In this document: positions 51,758-64,000 of the stretch, piece after piece
How the letters are laid out: each line of letters opens with the position of its first letter
Numbering within the stretch: the first letter of the stretch is position 1
Origin: Torymus aiolomorphi
Lineage: Eukaryota > Arthropoda > Insecta > Hymenoptera > Torymidae
Direction: 5' to 3'
Assembly (NCBI GenBank): GCA_036365515.1
Contig: CM070877.1
Span: 116,900,821 to 116,964,820 of the forward strand
DNA: 64,000 nucleotides
Position numbers and translations under genes: made by a program
The notes under the pieces: model-generated
The model's database searches: none
The model's input: only the letters and a program-made list of their open reading frames with translations
What the model was told of the DNA's origin: nothing

Positions 51758-52571
51758 TTGGATCGAATCCATCTCAAATCGAACAGCCCGACTATGGTTA
51801 TATCACCGATCATTTTAGAATTTAAGGATGTGATTCTTCTCTTAAAATGATTTGACACGTATTTTTTCATTTCACCGTGTCAAATCGTTTTAATAGGAAA
51901 AGAACACACACAAATTTCAAAAGTATCTGTGATATAGACAATAGTCCTCCTGTTCGAGTTCAGATAAATACAGCCATGTGGTTTGCAGAAAGACTATTAA
52001 TTATTAATTTACACTGAAATAAAAATAAAAAAAACAAAAAAGTTACTTATGTGAGCACCCACGTTTGAATACGTATATTGACTACCAATGCCTACCTTAT
52101 AAGGCTAAAAAATCAGATTGCATTTAATATTTATTTTTTCTTTTTCCATGGGCAAAATCACATTATCCGAAAACATGGTTTAATAGGTATTTGTATTCCT
52201 TACCACAAAAAAATTTCGTCAAAAAAAGGGGGTTTTGAGAAAAAAGCATTTATCTAAAAATTGCATTTTTTCATAAAAACTGCATATCTCATGTATTTTT
52301 TTATTTTTATCCAAATATCATGCAGGGAGTGAAAGAGAGCCGAACTCATGTAATGGCAGCAGTTTGAAGATGACCTTGAAAAATAAAATTTCAAAGTTAA
52401 GATTCTGTAAAAAATTGTGAGCATTGCAAACCGGATGCAATTTTAGTGCAATCGAAAAATGAAAAAATACGTGTCAAATCATTTTAAGAGAAGAATCACA
52501 TCCTTAAATTTTAAAATGATCGGTGATACAACTATAGTCGGGTTGTTCGATTTGAGATGGATTCGGTCATT
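51758..52571. mobile_element. Inverted-repeat element with 112-bp arms
   Basis: The arms 51758-51869 and 52459-52571 are inverted copies starting GATCGAATCCATCTCAAATC, with inner blocks AAATGATTTGACACGTATTT. The unit is about 814 bp and non-coding, with AT-rich ATGCATTTTTC-type repeats. A solo end of the same family lies at 20440-20546. Confidence 0.75.
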
Positions 52572-53350
52572 CATAGTTTCCCCCTTAAAATAAAGAATAT
52601 TCTTTTCTGTTTATTGTTTTTTGTCGGTTATTTTATTACTCGTGAAGAATTCGTATCATAGAAGTGAAGATAAATGTTCAAGATTTATACAAATTCATAT
52701 ATTATTTCTAAGCTTTTCTTATTTTCGCCATTGAACCAATTACTTGTCAGATAGACTAAAGATTTAGGCAGCAATGTAGTTCTTGCGCGTGGATTTATAT
52801 AAATCCACTATTTTGTTCAAACGTCGAACCAAGCTATTGTTACGTGTGCATAGTATAATTATTAAATCGTAACACTACAAAGGATCTGGCTTCTCTGGTA
52901 GAACTGTTAAGCATAATATGGTCATAATATGCCGTATTTTATGACGGATGACCATTTTATGCCGCATATTATGCTCATAAATCCTGTCACCTGGCGACAT
53001 AATTATGACCATAATTATGCTGATAATTATGACCGTAATTATGCTGAAGGGATAACGAGATTAGAGGGACTATAGTAAATAATTATGACCATAATTATGC
53101 TGAAGGAGCAGGGGAGATATAGGGCTGCCCGTAAATGAAAATGTCCGAACGTTAGAAAGAGAGAGAAGATCGCGGGACGTATAGCTATCTCTCTCGTCAC
53201 GCAAGCTGACGCTCACTTTCTGCGCGTACTGCGCACGCGCGAGTATAAGAGAGAGCCGGAGGCCTGACTTCCCTTATTATACTCTATCTATAATACCTCT
53301 GTGACTGTGATACGAATAGCTGTAATATAACGAACTACCAGAGCGGAGAC

Positions 53351-53381
<31 letters not shown>

Positions 53382-53404
53382 GTGCGTGTGTGTGTGTGTG
53401 TGTG
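53351..53404. repeat. (TG)n microsatellite
   Basis: TG units with occasional CG. Confidence 0.95.
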
Positions 53405-54061
53405 GTTAGTAGCTACACCATCTGAGAGGGAAGGACTGGCATAGATGTTCAATTATCATCACTATCTGGGGCAGCTACAGCAGAGAAGTGGACACAGCAC
53501 AAGCAGCAGGTCTGTTGATTATCTGGTGGCCAAGCGAGGAGAGTTAAGCACCTAAAAGCTACATATCACTAATAAATAGTTGACACAAGAAAATATCACC
53601 ATATGAAAGGAGAGTCTGCAGCAATGGTTGTTGTTCACTCCCATTGGTGCACCAGCTACCTGCAACAAAAAGAAGTATCCTCAGCCCACATATCAAAGAG
53701 GTTAGGAACATAAAAAGACTTACCAAATCCGCTGTCGTCGCCAACCCTGCTTCACTGTCTCCGTGGCACCACCACCAACCGACAGACACGACGAGGGAAA
53801 AGATGTTTACTGGAACCTCGCACATCAACAGCCGCTGGCATCGTTGGGAACGTCGGGAGCCGGGCGACGCGCCACATGATTGTATACAGTAGATATCACA
53901 ATCACATGTGCGCATATAGAGCCGGCCGTCGGGCTGTGCTGTGGTAATAGTACTTCGCGTGATCGCTGATACACGTGGCGCCAATGTCAAGTCGCGGAGG
54001 CCGAAAAGAATATAGCCAGATAATAGCCAGATTATCCCCCTTCTCTCCCTTTCACAGTGTG

Positions 54062-54320
<259 letters not shown>

Positions 54321-55675
54321 GAGAACACTGGGAGAAAAACACAGCCCAGAAGGTTCGAAATTAAGGTTAGAATTGCCGAAGCGCTCGGTATGAACAGCCT
54401 GAGCGACGAGCGCGACGGAGGTCACGTGACCTTTGTATACGTTTGTCGGTCGTTCAGGATCTCGTTCACCATAATTATGGTCATAATTATGACGAATTCC
54501 CCCGTATTAATTATGATTAATTGTTTAGTCAGAATTATGACCATCGGCCATTTCTTATGCTGAATATTCTTGCAGGGTTACAGTGGAATTTTAGTACTTT
54601 CAAGATTTTCACCGTAAACTACCACCGAAGAGCTGTCCAAAGTTTACAAGTTTAGTGTATAGATGAAATTTACCAGCATTGTTTGTGACACAGCTATCGT
54701 TTAGTACTTTGCTATAATGTTTCAGAGCAGCACACTTCTAATAACAACTGTATATGTAACAAATAAAGTAGAGGCGTAATGTAATAGCAACGTTACGTAG
54801 TTACCGAAAGATCTACGTAAAAGTAAAAGGTACACTTAGAACAAAATACTGCTTACAAGAAAAGTTGGCCTGAGTGATCAATTTTCCTTTTGCAGGAGGC
54901 TAACCTACTTACTTAAAAATATCTTTTGTTAGATGCTGAAGAATAAATTTTATAGAAAAGAGAAATCAACCTAGTACAAACGAAATTATTCCTCTTGTTC
55001 CAACCGTCTTCTATTCGCAGTTTTTTTCCTCAATATAATAAAGCCATGAATATAGAATACCATTTTTGTTTATAAAGGGAACGCTTGACTCAAAGAAGTT
55101 TGTAGTAAAGAAGAGGATAGAAAAGAAGCTGAGACACCGCAGGCAGTGATGCAGGAAAGAAGTATCCTTCTCGGGTTTTCCAATCCAGCCTCACAGCCCC
55201 AAGGAAAGGCGAGGCGCACAGCGCCTGAACAACTGATGTAGTGGATGTGCGGAACAAAGGGCGGTGACGGCGCGAAGAAAAGAAAGAAAAGGAGTCAATA
55301 AGAAATTGGAGACGGCGAAATCGAAGACACAGCCGTATCCTACGTAAGTAACACCCACTTTATTATTTACTGTCATGTGTGGACAACGATGCAAAAGCAT
55401 ACAACGCACTGCCAGTCAATAGTTTTTCAACACAATCTGCCCCCGTTACTCTTTGCGAACAAATTATACACCTGTGAGCGTGGCACACACACACACGCAT
55501 AACTTTCCGCGAGACCCGTCTGCCTGGTCGCCCGTGCACTTGAATTACAAACGAATGATCCTTTAACGGGCTCGGCGCGAAGTTGTACGCGACAAATTCA
55601 ACTGGTACGCGCAAGCTCCCTTTTTTCTCGCGCTGCGTGTATTTTTGTTGCGGCCGAGTTTGCCTTTGCCTCTGG

Positions 55676-55691
55676 GGGGGGGGGGGGGGGG
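55676..55691. repeat. Poly(G) run
   Basis: A run of about 16 G inside a GC-rich stretch (55140-56000) that shows no supported gene. Confidence 0.9.
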
Positions 55692-56089
55692 TACGAGCGT
55701 GGTAAAACAAAGTGAAAATCTACATTTCAACGCGACCGCTTCCGATGGCTGTACCCGCCGGCTCTCGCCGCTATAGTGGGACAACAGCGCGTGCAACAAA
55801 CGAAACTATATGTAGATGGACGGGCGCAGGCGGAAGCCTGCTTATTTGGCGATTTTCCATGAGTTGCCTCTTGCAAATTGCCCGACTAAACGACAGCTCT
55901 TTCAAAAGGCTTCTCGCGCCCTTTGTCCGCCGGCATTTTTATTCGCATGCGCGATCTCTTCCCCGAAGCACTAGATCAGCGTCAAAGTGTATATAGAGCT
56001 CGGTAACGTTTGCCAGGCGAGGTTATAAAAAAAAAGAAAGGCACAGAGAGGAACTAATTATTGTACTGGCGCGCTAGTTTTTTACAATG

Positions 56090-56098
56090 AGCGCGCGC

Positions 56099-56161
<63 letters not shown>

Positions 56162-56196
56162 TGTGTGTGTGTGCGTGTGTGTGTGTGTGTGCGTGT
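56090..56196. repeat. (CG)n(TG)n(TGCG)n array
   Basis: A microsatellite directly adjoining the foldback element at 56197. Confidence 0.9.
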
Positions 56197-56671
56197 ATCG
56201 TCACGCGGTACGAAGAAAAACCAACTTGGAAGTTACAGGCGAAGAAAAGCCAAAAACGCGTCTAAGACTAAAAAAAGCCAGTTTGGGTCCTCCTAGACGA
56301 AGAAAAGCCAGTTTGACTTGTCTCAGACGAAAAAAAGCTAGTTTGAGCCGTTCCTGCGGAGGAAAAATCCCCCAACTGACTGCATCTAATCAATTACTAG
56401 TTATCTTATTATCTTGACTGATCATCTTTTTATCGTATCTTTTTATCTTTTTAAAAAGATTTTTAATCTTTTTGGTTATCCTTTTATCTTTATCTTATTA
56501 TCTGAAAGTTATCTATAACATACCAACTAAATGTTACTTTCGTTTGAGAAGTCAAACTGGCTTTTCTTCGTCTGGGAGGGCACAAACTGGCTTTTCTTCG
56601 TCTTAGACGCGTTTTTGGCTTTTCTTCGCCTGTAACTTCCAAGTTGGCTTTTCTTCGTACCGCGCGACGAT
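56197..56671. mobile_element. Foldback element with GAAGAAAAGCC internal repeats
   Basis: The arms 56197-56345 and 56540-56671 are inverted and start ATCGTC(A)CGCGGTACGAAG. Each arm is itself made of four or five short direct units, GACGAAGAAAAGCCAGTTTG with variants, spaced about 20 to 33 bp. The centre is AT-rich TTTTATCTTTTTA. It lies directly after a (TG)n array. Confidence 0.75.
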
Positions 56672-56679
56672 ATATGTTA

Positions 56680-58032
56680 TAGGTAATCTAGTGGGAATGC
56701 AAGCTCAATGCATCGGCTCTTTGAGTTGTGAGTTTGATAAAGTTAAATCGAAAAAATTTTGTCGACGCTGTACAGGCGCATGGGCAATGCTTTAGATATC
56801 ATAGAAATTACATTGAAAGAGGCTTAGTGAGAAAAATGATAAAAAATAAACACAGAATACAAGCCTACTCGATGAAGACAGCTTTATACGCATATTTTGT
56901 TAGTTATTCAATGTACCGTCTCTTTAAGTACACAAAAAACTTTAGTGGAGTGTCTGTAGGGTAAACGCTAGGTATACCTACTAACGGCAGCGTCACTTTA
57001 AAACGTTTATAACGGAGATTTGCACTTTTTAAATGTAAATTTAAGTATATTTCTGATCATAAAAGAATAAATATTGCACATTCTAGTATCATTTGAAAGA
57101 ATTCGTGGCATATTTACGACAGCCATATAAGAATGAGTTTTCACACTCCCACTTTTGTCAATTCTCACCATTCGATTCAAAGAATATATACGTATACCTT
57201 GTATACAAGTAGTAGGAATGAAAGCGTGAATGCAGTATATGTATATGAATATGTATGGATGCTTTTCTTTTATTTTACATTTTACAATAAAGGTTATTTT
57301 ATATTCTATTATATTTGGCGAAAGAGAATAATTGATACTATATTTATTTTACACTACAAATAAAGTGTAAAGCGTTCCATGATGAATATTATGTAATTTA
57401 TCAATCGCTTCCACAAATATGTATCGATCAGTTATAATACTTATATCAAATGGATTTTTATTAAATCACAGTATATTTTCTGTAAGAAAAATAATTACTT
57501 TTTTTTACATATAATGCGCTTTTTGAAAATGTAATATTATTGAATGTTACAATATCATAAAATCACACAGCACCTTTCTAAAACTAAAACGAGCACGTGA
57601 TAAAAGGTTTAATCTCTATATTATACAACTGCTTGGCAGTATTCAGAAAGCTGTAATGTACAAAATTCTAACAAAACAAACCAGAATTGACAGGTTCTAC
57701 AACTAATCTGGTGAGTTTTCCATTGGTTTAAGAAAAAAGCTGCAAGCTCTCAATAGTTTCTTGTACTTTTATCCACAGTCCATCCAACACGTCATAAGGG
57801 ATTGCGCGAACAGACGAGTTTCCGCCACGCGCGATGAAACTTTCGAGGCTGGTCTACGCGATAAAACTAAAAGATCAGTCTGATCGTTCACGGCGGTACT
57901 ATCTTAGATGTGCGGAACGAAGAGCAGAGCGAGAGAGAGGGAACGGGGGGGGGGGGGTGAGAGAAACCGGCTGCAAGCTGCTAGTTGGGCGATTTTGCTA
58001 ATGAGTCTCCATCGAGTTGTGGTCAAACTTCT

Positions 58033-58066
<34 letters not shown>

Positions 58067-59872
58067 CCTCTCTCTCTCCACGCCCTGCAAAACCGTCCCC
58101 CGTCTCTCATCGACCCCAACTCGTGACGCGCGCACAAGCTTGCTCGTCGGCTGACCGACATAAGTGTGTTTAAGTTCGCCCAAAGTTTCGTCCAGTCGTT
58201 CGAGAACAAAGGACGGAAATCGAACAATTTCCAGTTTCCGATACTTTCCAGACACGACCACACACGCGCATATATACGAACTGCTGCACTTTCGCGCTCG
58301 CGCGCACCAGCATCACAAATGGCTACAGCGTACTGCACTTTGCGGATCTCGGCTTTATTCGACGAATTTCCTTTTCGATAATATACTAATTTTCGTACGA
58401 CACTCTTCCCTGCTGAAAATCGATTTGTTCAGTTATTTAGTAACCAGCGTAAAAACAATTGTTATACGTATGGGAGACATTTGGAAAAAGTTTTCTTTGG
58501 TTAAAATTTACGGGCAATGATGCAATGCCAAACTTTTCAATCCATGATAGGATGTTTTTAAAAGGTCTCAAATATTCTGGCGGATCTGGTTATTAAAAAC
58601 TATTAAAAATTGTTTGGCCTTATCCATATCGTCAATTTTTATCAAAAATAGAAGTCAGATAAAATAAATATTAACCCATATGAATATATTATATTCCTGC
58701 GTGCTTAATTTATAAAATAATTTAAAATTGTCCATTGGACAAAATTCTAAAATAGGGATTTATTTTGTTGCCTCAAAAAAAAAAAAAAAAAAAAAAAAAC
58801 ATCCTGAAGTTTTATCTATAGGTATCCATGATCCGGAGGTGAGAAACTCTCCTTGTTAGTAGTTAAAGCACATAACTCAAGTTTTCGAATTCATGGATTC
58901 ACACCCCGTTTACCTTATTATTTTTAAGCAATTTATTTTAATTCTCACATGTTTTTTATAATAAAACAAAAATGTGATTTGTTTAAAGAAATTGGTATCA
59001 CTTGCAATTGCTTCTTTAGAAATGTTTAGAATAATCATTATACATTATTTTTTGGATTCTAATTTCCACCTTTGACATTACACCAAAATAATTATATTAT
59101 ACCTCAATAGCGTACATACTATTTATGTATGTCATCAAAATTCACCTTGTGTTATCAAAGCTGTTTTCTTTATTATTTTTAAATACGAATGAATCGCCGC
59201 GGGATTGGAGAACTTTATGCGAGTCCTATATAATCATTACGATATATGTAAAATGGTGAATAAGTAAATGATTAAATAACAAAATAAATATTTTTCTGAA
59301 TTTATTTAACCAAGTCAATAAAACTGTAAATAAATGAGAATATTGTTTATTTTGCATCTCCACGTATCGTTTAATAAAAATAAATAAATAGTAATGTTTG
59401 TTACCGAATAAATTTCCTATGCTGATATCTTGGACATTTTGACCTTGCTTATTTTGTACGAAAATAGAATTTTTCATTTTTTAATATTCATGTAGTTGTT
59501 AATGAAATGAAATGACATTAAGAATATTTTTCCGTCTTTGATCAAGGTTATATAAAAACATAATCAATTCTACTTTTATATTTTCTACTTTACGCACTTA
59601 TTTACATATCTTAGCATAAGCTATCACATGTTTACAGAATTTTCATGATTTCTTTAATTCATAATTTGATTTTTTTTCAATTCTCGTAATACATGTGCAT
59701 AAAGGTATATCGGCTCGCGTACATCGTGCAGCAGAGTCGTCGACTTTCCGAACGGATTATTCCCATCCGCTGAAATAGTGATGCGGAAAGAGGGACGAGG
59801 GAACAAGTCGAGTAGTAGGTTAAAGCAGTTGAAAGTACAGCAATAATAGGGGTGCAAGAGGCATATACTCAC
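56680..59872. other. Intronic sequence next to the upstream ADAM exon
   Basis: 56700-57780 is AT-rich. 57780-58340 is GC-rich with a G run (57946-57957) and inverted GA and CT arrays (57919-58080). 58380-59650 is AT-rich. A 78-codon frame at 56728-56964 has no known match. Confidence 0.4.
58774..58799. repeat. Poly(A) tract
   Basis: About 25 A. The following 80 bp have weak tRNA-like features (GGATTCACACCCC), too weak to call. Confidence 0.85.
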
Positions 59873-60020
59873 TTGTCGAGGGCGCGAACTCGCAGGATAA
59901 GCGGCTGATCCCTCGTGGCCCACGAGGCATCGCGTCGCACTCGATCGCGATGTCGGCGCAGTGCAGCCGCGTCGTACCAGGCTGGCTCATAGCGACGGAC
60001 GTATGAGTTGCGAATGATCC
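59873..60020 (-). CDS. ADAM10/Kuzbanian-like metalloprotease, upstream propeptide exon
   Basis: This 148-bp exon lies on the minus strand between an acceptor ending TTCTAG (60021-60022) and a GTGAGTATA donor starting at 59872. Two bases complete a codon, then 48 codons follow, then AA as a split codon. The AA pairs with the first A of the exon at 24082 to give Lys and keeps the frame open. It reads SYVRRYEPAWYD, then LRRHRDRVRRDA, then DQPLILRVRALD. The Y(I/V)R-YE, H-R-(K/R)R and DQ-L-L-V-A pattern is typical of the mature N-terminal end of ADAM10-type propeptides. The RVRR run is a basic motif. The signal-peptide exon should lie at higher coordinates on the minus strand; I did not find a convincing one before 64000. 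GC content and codon use are much higher than in the surrounding intron. Confidence 0.86.
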
Positions 60021-60502
60021 CTAGAACATGAATAAAATTTCAATTCGTCAGTGGTGCTCTGACACCGTCCCTCGGTTATCCATTTTCTCCAGCACACATT
60101 GTTTTAAATATTTGTTGAAAGCTCTCTTTGAAACTTGCGTTACGCTTGACATTTTTTCATTTATGCAAACAAGAGGAGCTGAGTGCCCATGAAAAACATT
60201 TTTGTCAAAGTGGAAGCTTTGATGTTGGTGTACATTGTAATATATCACGTTATAAAAAAGCCATCGAGCTGAATGTAAATAACAACGAAATGCGTAGGAT
60301 ATATCGTAGTTTACTCTATATAAAAGCCAAGTGCTTATTTCCGAACACAAAAAACGTCTTCTTACCATCATTCCATTTGAGCAGTATAGTGACATAATAA
60401 TAACAATAATTATAATAACAATAATAATAATATGACTCTGCCAAACTCTCTTAAAGAGTGTTTCGAGAAAAATCTAATGGATGGAATCATTCAAAAATTT
60501 AA

Positions 60503-60968
60503 GGTGGCTTCAGCGGTTTAGTAGACCTAAAGTTATGACAATTTATGTTAATGATTTGCTTACACATTCCAAATTAAGAACTTATATAACAGGGAAAAGA
60601 GTTTTTAATACAACGAACAAAATTGTTTATAAAATTCGTGGAGAACTTTACAAACAATTGAATATAACTTTGTATATAAGTTTTCCAAGTTTAATATCGG
60701 TAACTCCCCCTGAATTTGAACGAGGAATAAAACGAGACCTTCCAAATTAAAATTGAGTAAAAAACAAAAAAGATTAGTATTCCTTCTTAAATTTATTTTT
60801 AGTGGACAAAATCTACTTTTGCAACATTGGAAATTTGCTAACCAAATTTTGTTTTCGTTATGTTAAGAACCCTTTTTCATGTTATATAAAATTTAGATTG
60901 GGATGTGTAAACAAATTATTATAAAAAATGTTCATAGCTTTAGGTCTAAAAGAGCGCTGAAGCCATCT
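60503..60968. mobile_element. Inverted-repeat element with GGTGGCTTCAGCG ends
   Basis: The left arm (GGTGGCTTCAGCGGTTTAGT to about 60570) and the right arm (about 60900 to AGCGCTGAAGCCATCT) are inverted over about 70 bp. The plus-strand frame 60481-60750 (89 codons, starting in the left arm, ending ERGIKRDLPN) is the only reading frame. I do not recognise it. Confidence 0.6.
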
Positions 60969-61225
60969 CAATAGGGTAGTCATTGTACCACTGGACAAAT
61001 GCAAAAAGCAATTGAATTCACGTGCCGATAAGATAGGGCTCTTATACGTTGGAGTTACAAACATTGTTCAGTAATATTTCACAGTCGTAACGACGTTGAT
61101 TTATGAAGCTTTAATTATATCTAATTAATATAGCTCGCGAAAAATACCTTTGAAACTAAAATTCATATCTTTCACGAAGTCCCCACACGAGACTCAAAAA
61201 TTCAAGCGAATAATAGAACCGTGTT

Positions 61226-64000
61226 GTGAAACATTCGGCAATTACCATAGAATCCTTTCCCTCCGACTCTCGTTACTCTCCTCTTTTTCCCTCACTTCCG
61301 CAGGCTCACGTTATTCGCGCTCGCAACCGACGTATTGTCCGATGTCTCGCGGCGCTGCCTCGCGTATATAAAAGCACGAGCTCTTTAATTTTTATACCTG
61401 TTTTCTGTTTGCGCGCACGTGTAAAGTTAGCACTGCATATATGCGCGGAGCTTCAGCGCGCTCGCGTTCCCGCGTTGACAGAGAGGGAGGCCAGGGCCCG
61501 GTGTGACATGGACTGTTCCGTTCAAACTCACGGATGCTTTTCAATGAATACATTATACGCGCGTATATGCTCGCGCACGCGCGCCGCACGCATTGACGCG
61601 CGCGGGCAAACAGAAAGTTTTCTAGCGGAAAGCAGCGCGCCCATAATGCAAAAGGCGCGCTTGCGCTCGGTGCGTAAAAAGTTCGCGTACATTTGCGCGT
61701 GCACGAGTGCGCAATAAAAGTCGTAAAGGGCGAGAACGTATGGAGCTGCTGGCGCACATGTTGCTGCTGCAGCGCATACCGTGTCTCACGGCTGTGAGAA
61801 CGCACTTTTTCTACTGTTTTACTTTATCGATTATTGTGTATTACAGACAAATTGTTGCCGCGTATATGCGTAAAGGCTCGTGTGGAAGTCCGACTGAATC
61901 GCAGTAGGAAATTGCACACGGGCATGAATAAAAAGGAATTTCTCTCGCGTTACAGGTATAACCGCTACAATATAGGTGTAATAGCGAGCTTTTTATTTGC
62001 GTTTATTCCTAAAAAGCGCACTCACAATTGGAGTCTTGGAAAAACGACTGCAGAGACGAATTTGATTTCGCATTCCCTGCGTGGCTATCTTTTAAAACAA
62101 ATAAACAAGTCAGGATTGCATTGGAACGTAATATCGTTTTCAAAGCATGATGAAATATGCATGGAAAGAATGCATATAGACTAAAGAACTCGATATGAAT
62201 TAATCATCGATGAATGTGTATCAATATATTATTATTATTAGTAGTAACGTATTGTATCATTTTACGAAGCAGGGAAATAGTTTACTACTTTTATAATGTG
62301 ATGTGTCCCAGGAAATGCGCTGTTTTGAAATGGCTCGTTCCCCATTCAGAATTCGACACATAAAGCATGAAATTATATATGCGAAATAGAAAAATAAAGT
62401 TTTTTTTCTATTGGCAAGAGGTTAATCGTATGTAAACGCTCGATAATAAAGCGATAGAAAGCCTCACGTATTAGCATCCGAGGTAACTTCCCTATGCTCG
62501 TCGAGCGTGTCTCGAACCTTTAAAGCGGGCGGCTCGGCGTTACCTCCGTAAACGTGCCAGACGATAGTTGTGCAACGCGTAAAACTTCTCTCTTGCGGCT
62601 TGCTGTTGGCGAACGCGTATTAAGTAGAGAAAAAATAAGGAGGCGAAACAAAAGCCGACGCAACTCTCTGCAAAGAAGAAAAAAACCGGCCGCGCGTTCA
62701 ATTTACTGCGCGACTAGCGCGCAGCAGTCGCGCGGCGGGCGTACGGAGGCGCTAAATAAAGGTTTATTAGCCCCGCGCACAGCCTTAGAAACGCTCGAGA
62801 GCGGGGCGCTCTGAGTTTTCAAATGCGTGCTTTTGCTTGAAATAGGTACGCGGAGCAAGTGAGTACGTTGCGTTTATTGCACGAAGCGCGAACATCGAGC
62901 AAATTTTCAACGCCCGCGAGTACTCGCGGCAGGTGCGCCGCGCGAAGGGGCGGGCGCGAACGGTAAATGTAATAAAAACGCAGAAAGTTTCTCCCGAGAC
63001 TTATTCAGTCAATAAATAAACAAACTGACATGCCTCCTATCTTTCCCGCTCCTCCGAGCTGCGAACAGCTTCGCCGCGACGCATATAAACTTGGGGTGGA
63101 GCATCGTGTAAAAGTGAAAGAGCGTTCGCAGTGTGAGGGCGAGGAGGGAGAGCTTATGGAAAACGTGAGACATACTGATAGGAGAAAACGAGGAAGCGCC
63201 GGAAAGATGAATTTGTCTTTATCAATTTTACTTTATTGTGCGGTTTGACGGCAAGTATTTTACCCCTTTTCCCGCGCAAAGGTGAAGTTTTATATAGAAA
63301 AATCTATTTTTCAGATAGAATTTTCAAAAAATAGTTTTAGAACCGTTATCAGCGACTCAAAATCCCTGGCATACAAATGTTCAACAAGAGTACATATTAT
63401 ATATATGTGTGTGGGCGTCCGAGCGTGTGTTATATTATTTGTTAATTAAGTAAAGCTTTTAGCATTAAATGTATTCACATAATATAAATATACATTTTTA
63501 TCAATTAAGTCATAAATTTTGCTTCTTCGTCGATGCTTTGAATTGGTAAGAAAAATTTTTTTGTAAAATCTGTTAAAACCATATTTTCCGACTTAAGAGA
63601 TAAAAAAACGTTTTTTTTTTCAGAAAGATTTTTTTTCGTTTCTGTGGATTTTTTTTCGTTTCTGTGCGCGCGTGTGTGTGTGGGGAGGGGGTGTGCAGGG
63701 GGTCTCTCATATCACGGATATTTGTGGGGAAATTAGTACAGTTACGAGCTATAATATTTATGTGAAATTTCTAATTAGTTATAACGATTTTGACAATTAT
63801 AGAAGGCTTTATATAAGATTTACTATGTACAAGAAAAAAAGATCGGCAACCAGAGGGCAAGGAAACAATGAATTTAGAAATAAACCCAACAATTGAAATA
63901 TAAATTTTATGAATGCCCAAGACATGCAATTTCTTGGATGAAATGAATTAGATATAAATTGAATGAACTCTATCCAAAAATGAATTTTATAAGCTAAAGT
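61226..64000. other. GC-rich islands at the right edge
   Basis: 61230-61740 and 62480-63180 are rich in CGCG and carry frames up to 163 codons on both strands without known motifs. TATATAAAAG at 61363 is TATA-like with no clear initiator. The first exon or promoter of the minus-strand ADAM10-like gene could lie here or beyond. Confidence 0.35.

Noticed and set aside
56200..56345. Regularly spaced short repeats that recall a CRISPR array
   Set aside because: The DNA is clearly eukaryotic, the units are inverted in a second arm, the spacing is irregular and no cas genes are present. It is a foldback element.
61363..61372. TATATAAAAG as a promoter
   Set aside because: No initiator at the right distance and no supported gene downstream.
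61392..61805. A 137-codon minus-strand frame as the missing first ADAM exon
   Set aside because: No signal peptide and no donor leaving the required single split base. The composition is that of the CG-rich island.

Overview
The window is eukaryotic nuclear DNA. It is mostly AT-rich and non-coding, with spliced genes, long dinucleotide arrays and many DNA transposons. The best guess for the host is an insect, probably a parasitoid wasp (Hymenoptera, Chalcidoidea). That guess rests on an ankyrin protein resembling the expanded wasp ankyrin families, an ADAM10/Kuzbanian-type gene and an insect-type gypsy retroelement. No search could be run, so the species stays open.

The main host gene is on the minus strand. 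Two short exons, at 59873-60020 and 23964-24082, join in phase and encode part of the propeptide of an ADAM10/Kuzbanian-like metalloprotease. They are separated by a 35.8-kb intron. The next intron runs off the left edge, more than 23.9 kb away. Nearly everything else in the window therefore lies inside introns of this gene.

The left intron (1-23963) holds a decayed DDE-type transposase gene split in two (about 9420-10835 and 19489-19995). The 8.65 kb between the halves is one foreign segment. It starts with one terminus of a hairpin-ended, (TG)n-bearing element family and finishes with the other terminus of that family. Inside it sit a complete two-exon ankyrin-repeat gene (13414-14902) with a good core promoter (TATA, Inr and DPE), three 87-bp tandem repeats upstream of that promoter, and a minus-strand gypsy LTR element (15408-17472). 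The arrangement looks like gene capture by read-through of an element end.

The long intron (24083-59872) is full of inverted-repeat elements. They include nested TIR elements at 24391-25762 and 24454-25238, further TIR elements at 25984-26985, 36171-38490 (itself nested) and 39409-42271 (with spliced gene fragments), and a 2.4-kb foldback element with 13 internal repeats and a 9-bp target duplication (27614-30021). They also include a TIR element in a tRNA-like sequence (43229-43824), two abutting palindromes between mirrored microsatellites (46911-48237), a CTAG-flanked element (50315-51302), an inverted-repeat element at 51758-52571 and a foldback with short internal repeats (56197-56671).

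Two themes recur: inverted-repeat elements that carry tRNA-like Pol III promoter sequences, and CCCGA-ended elements inserted inside such tRNA-like sequences. GC-rich islands are scattered between the repeats. I could not assign genes to them, and most long ORFs there are microsatellite translations.
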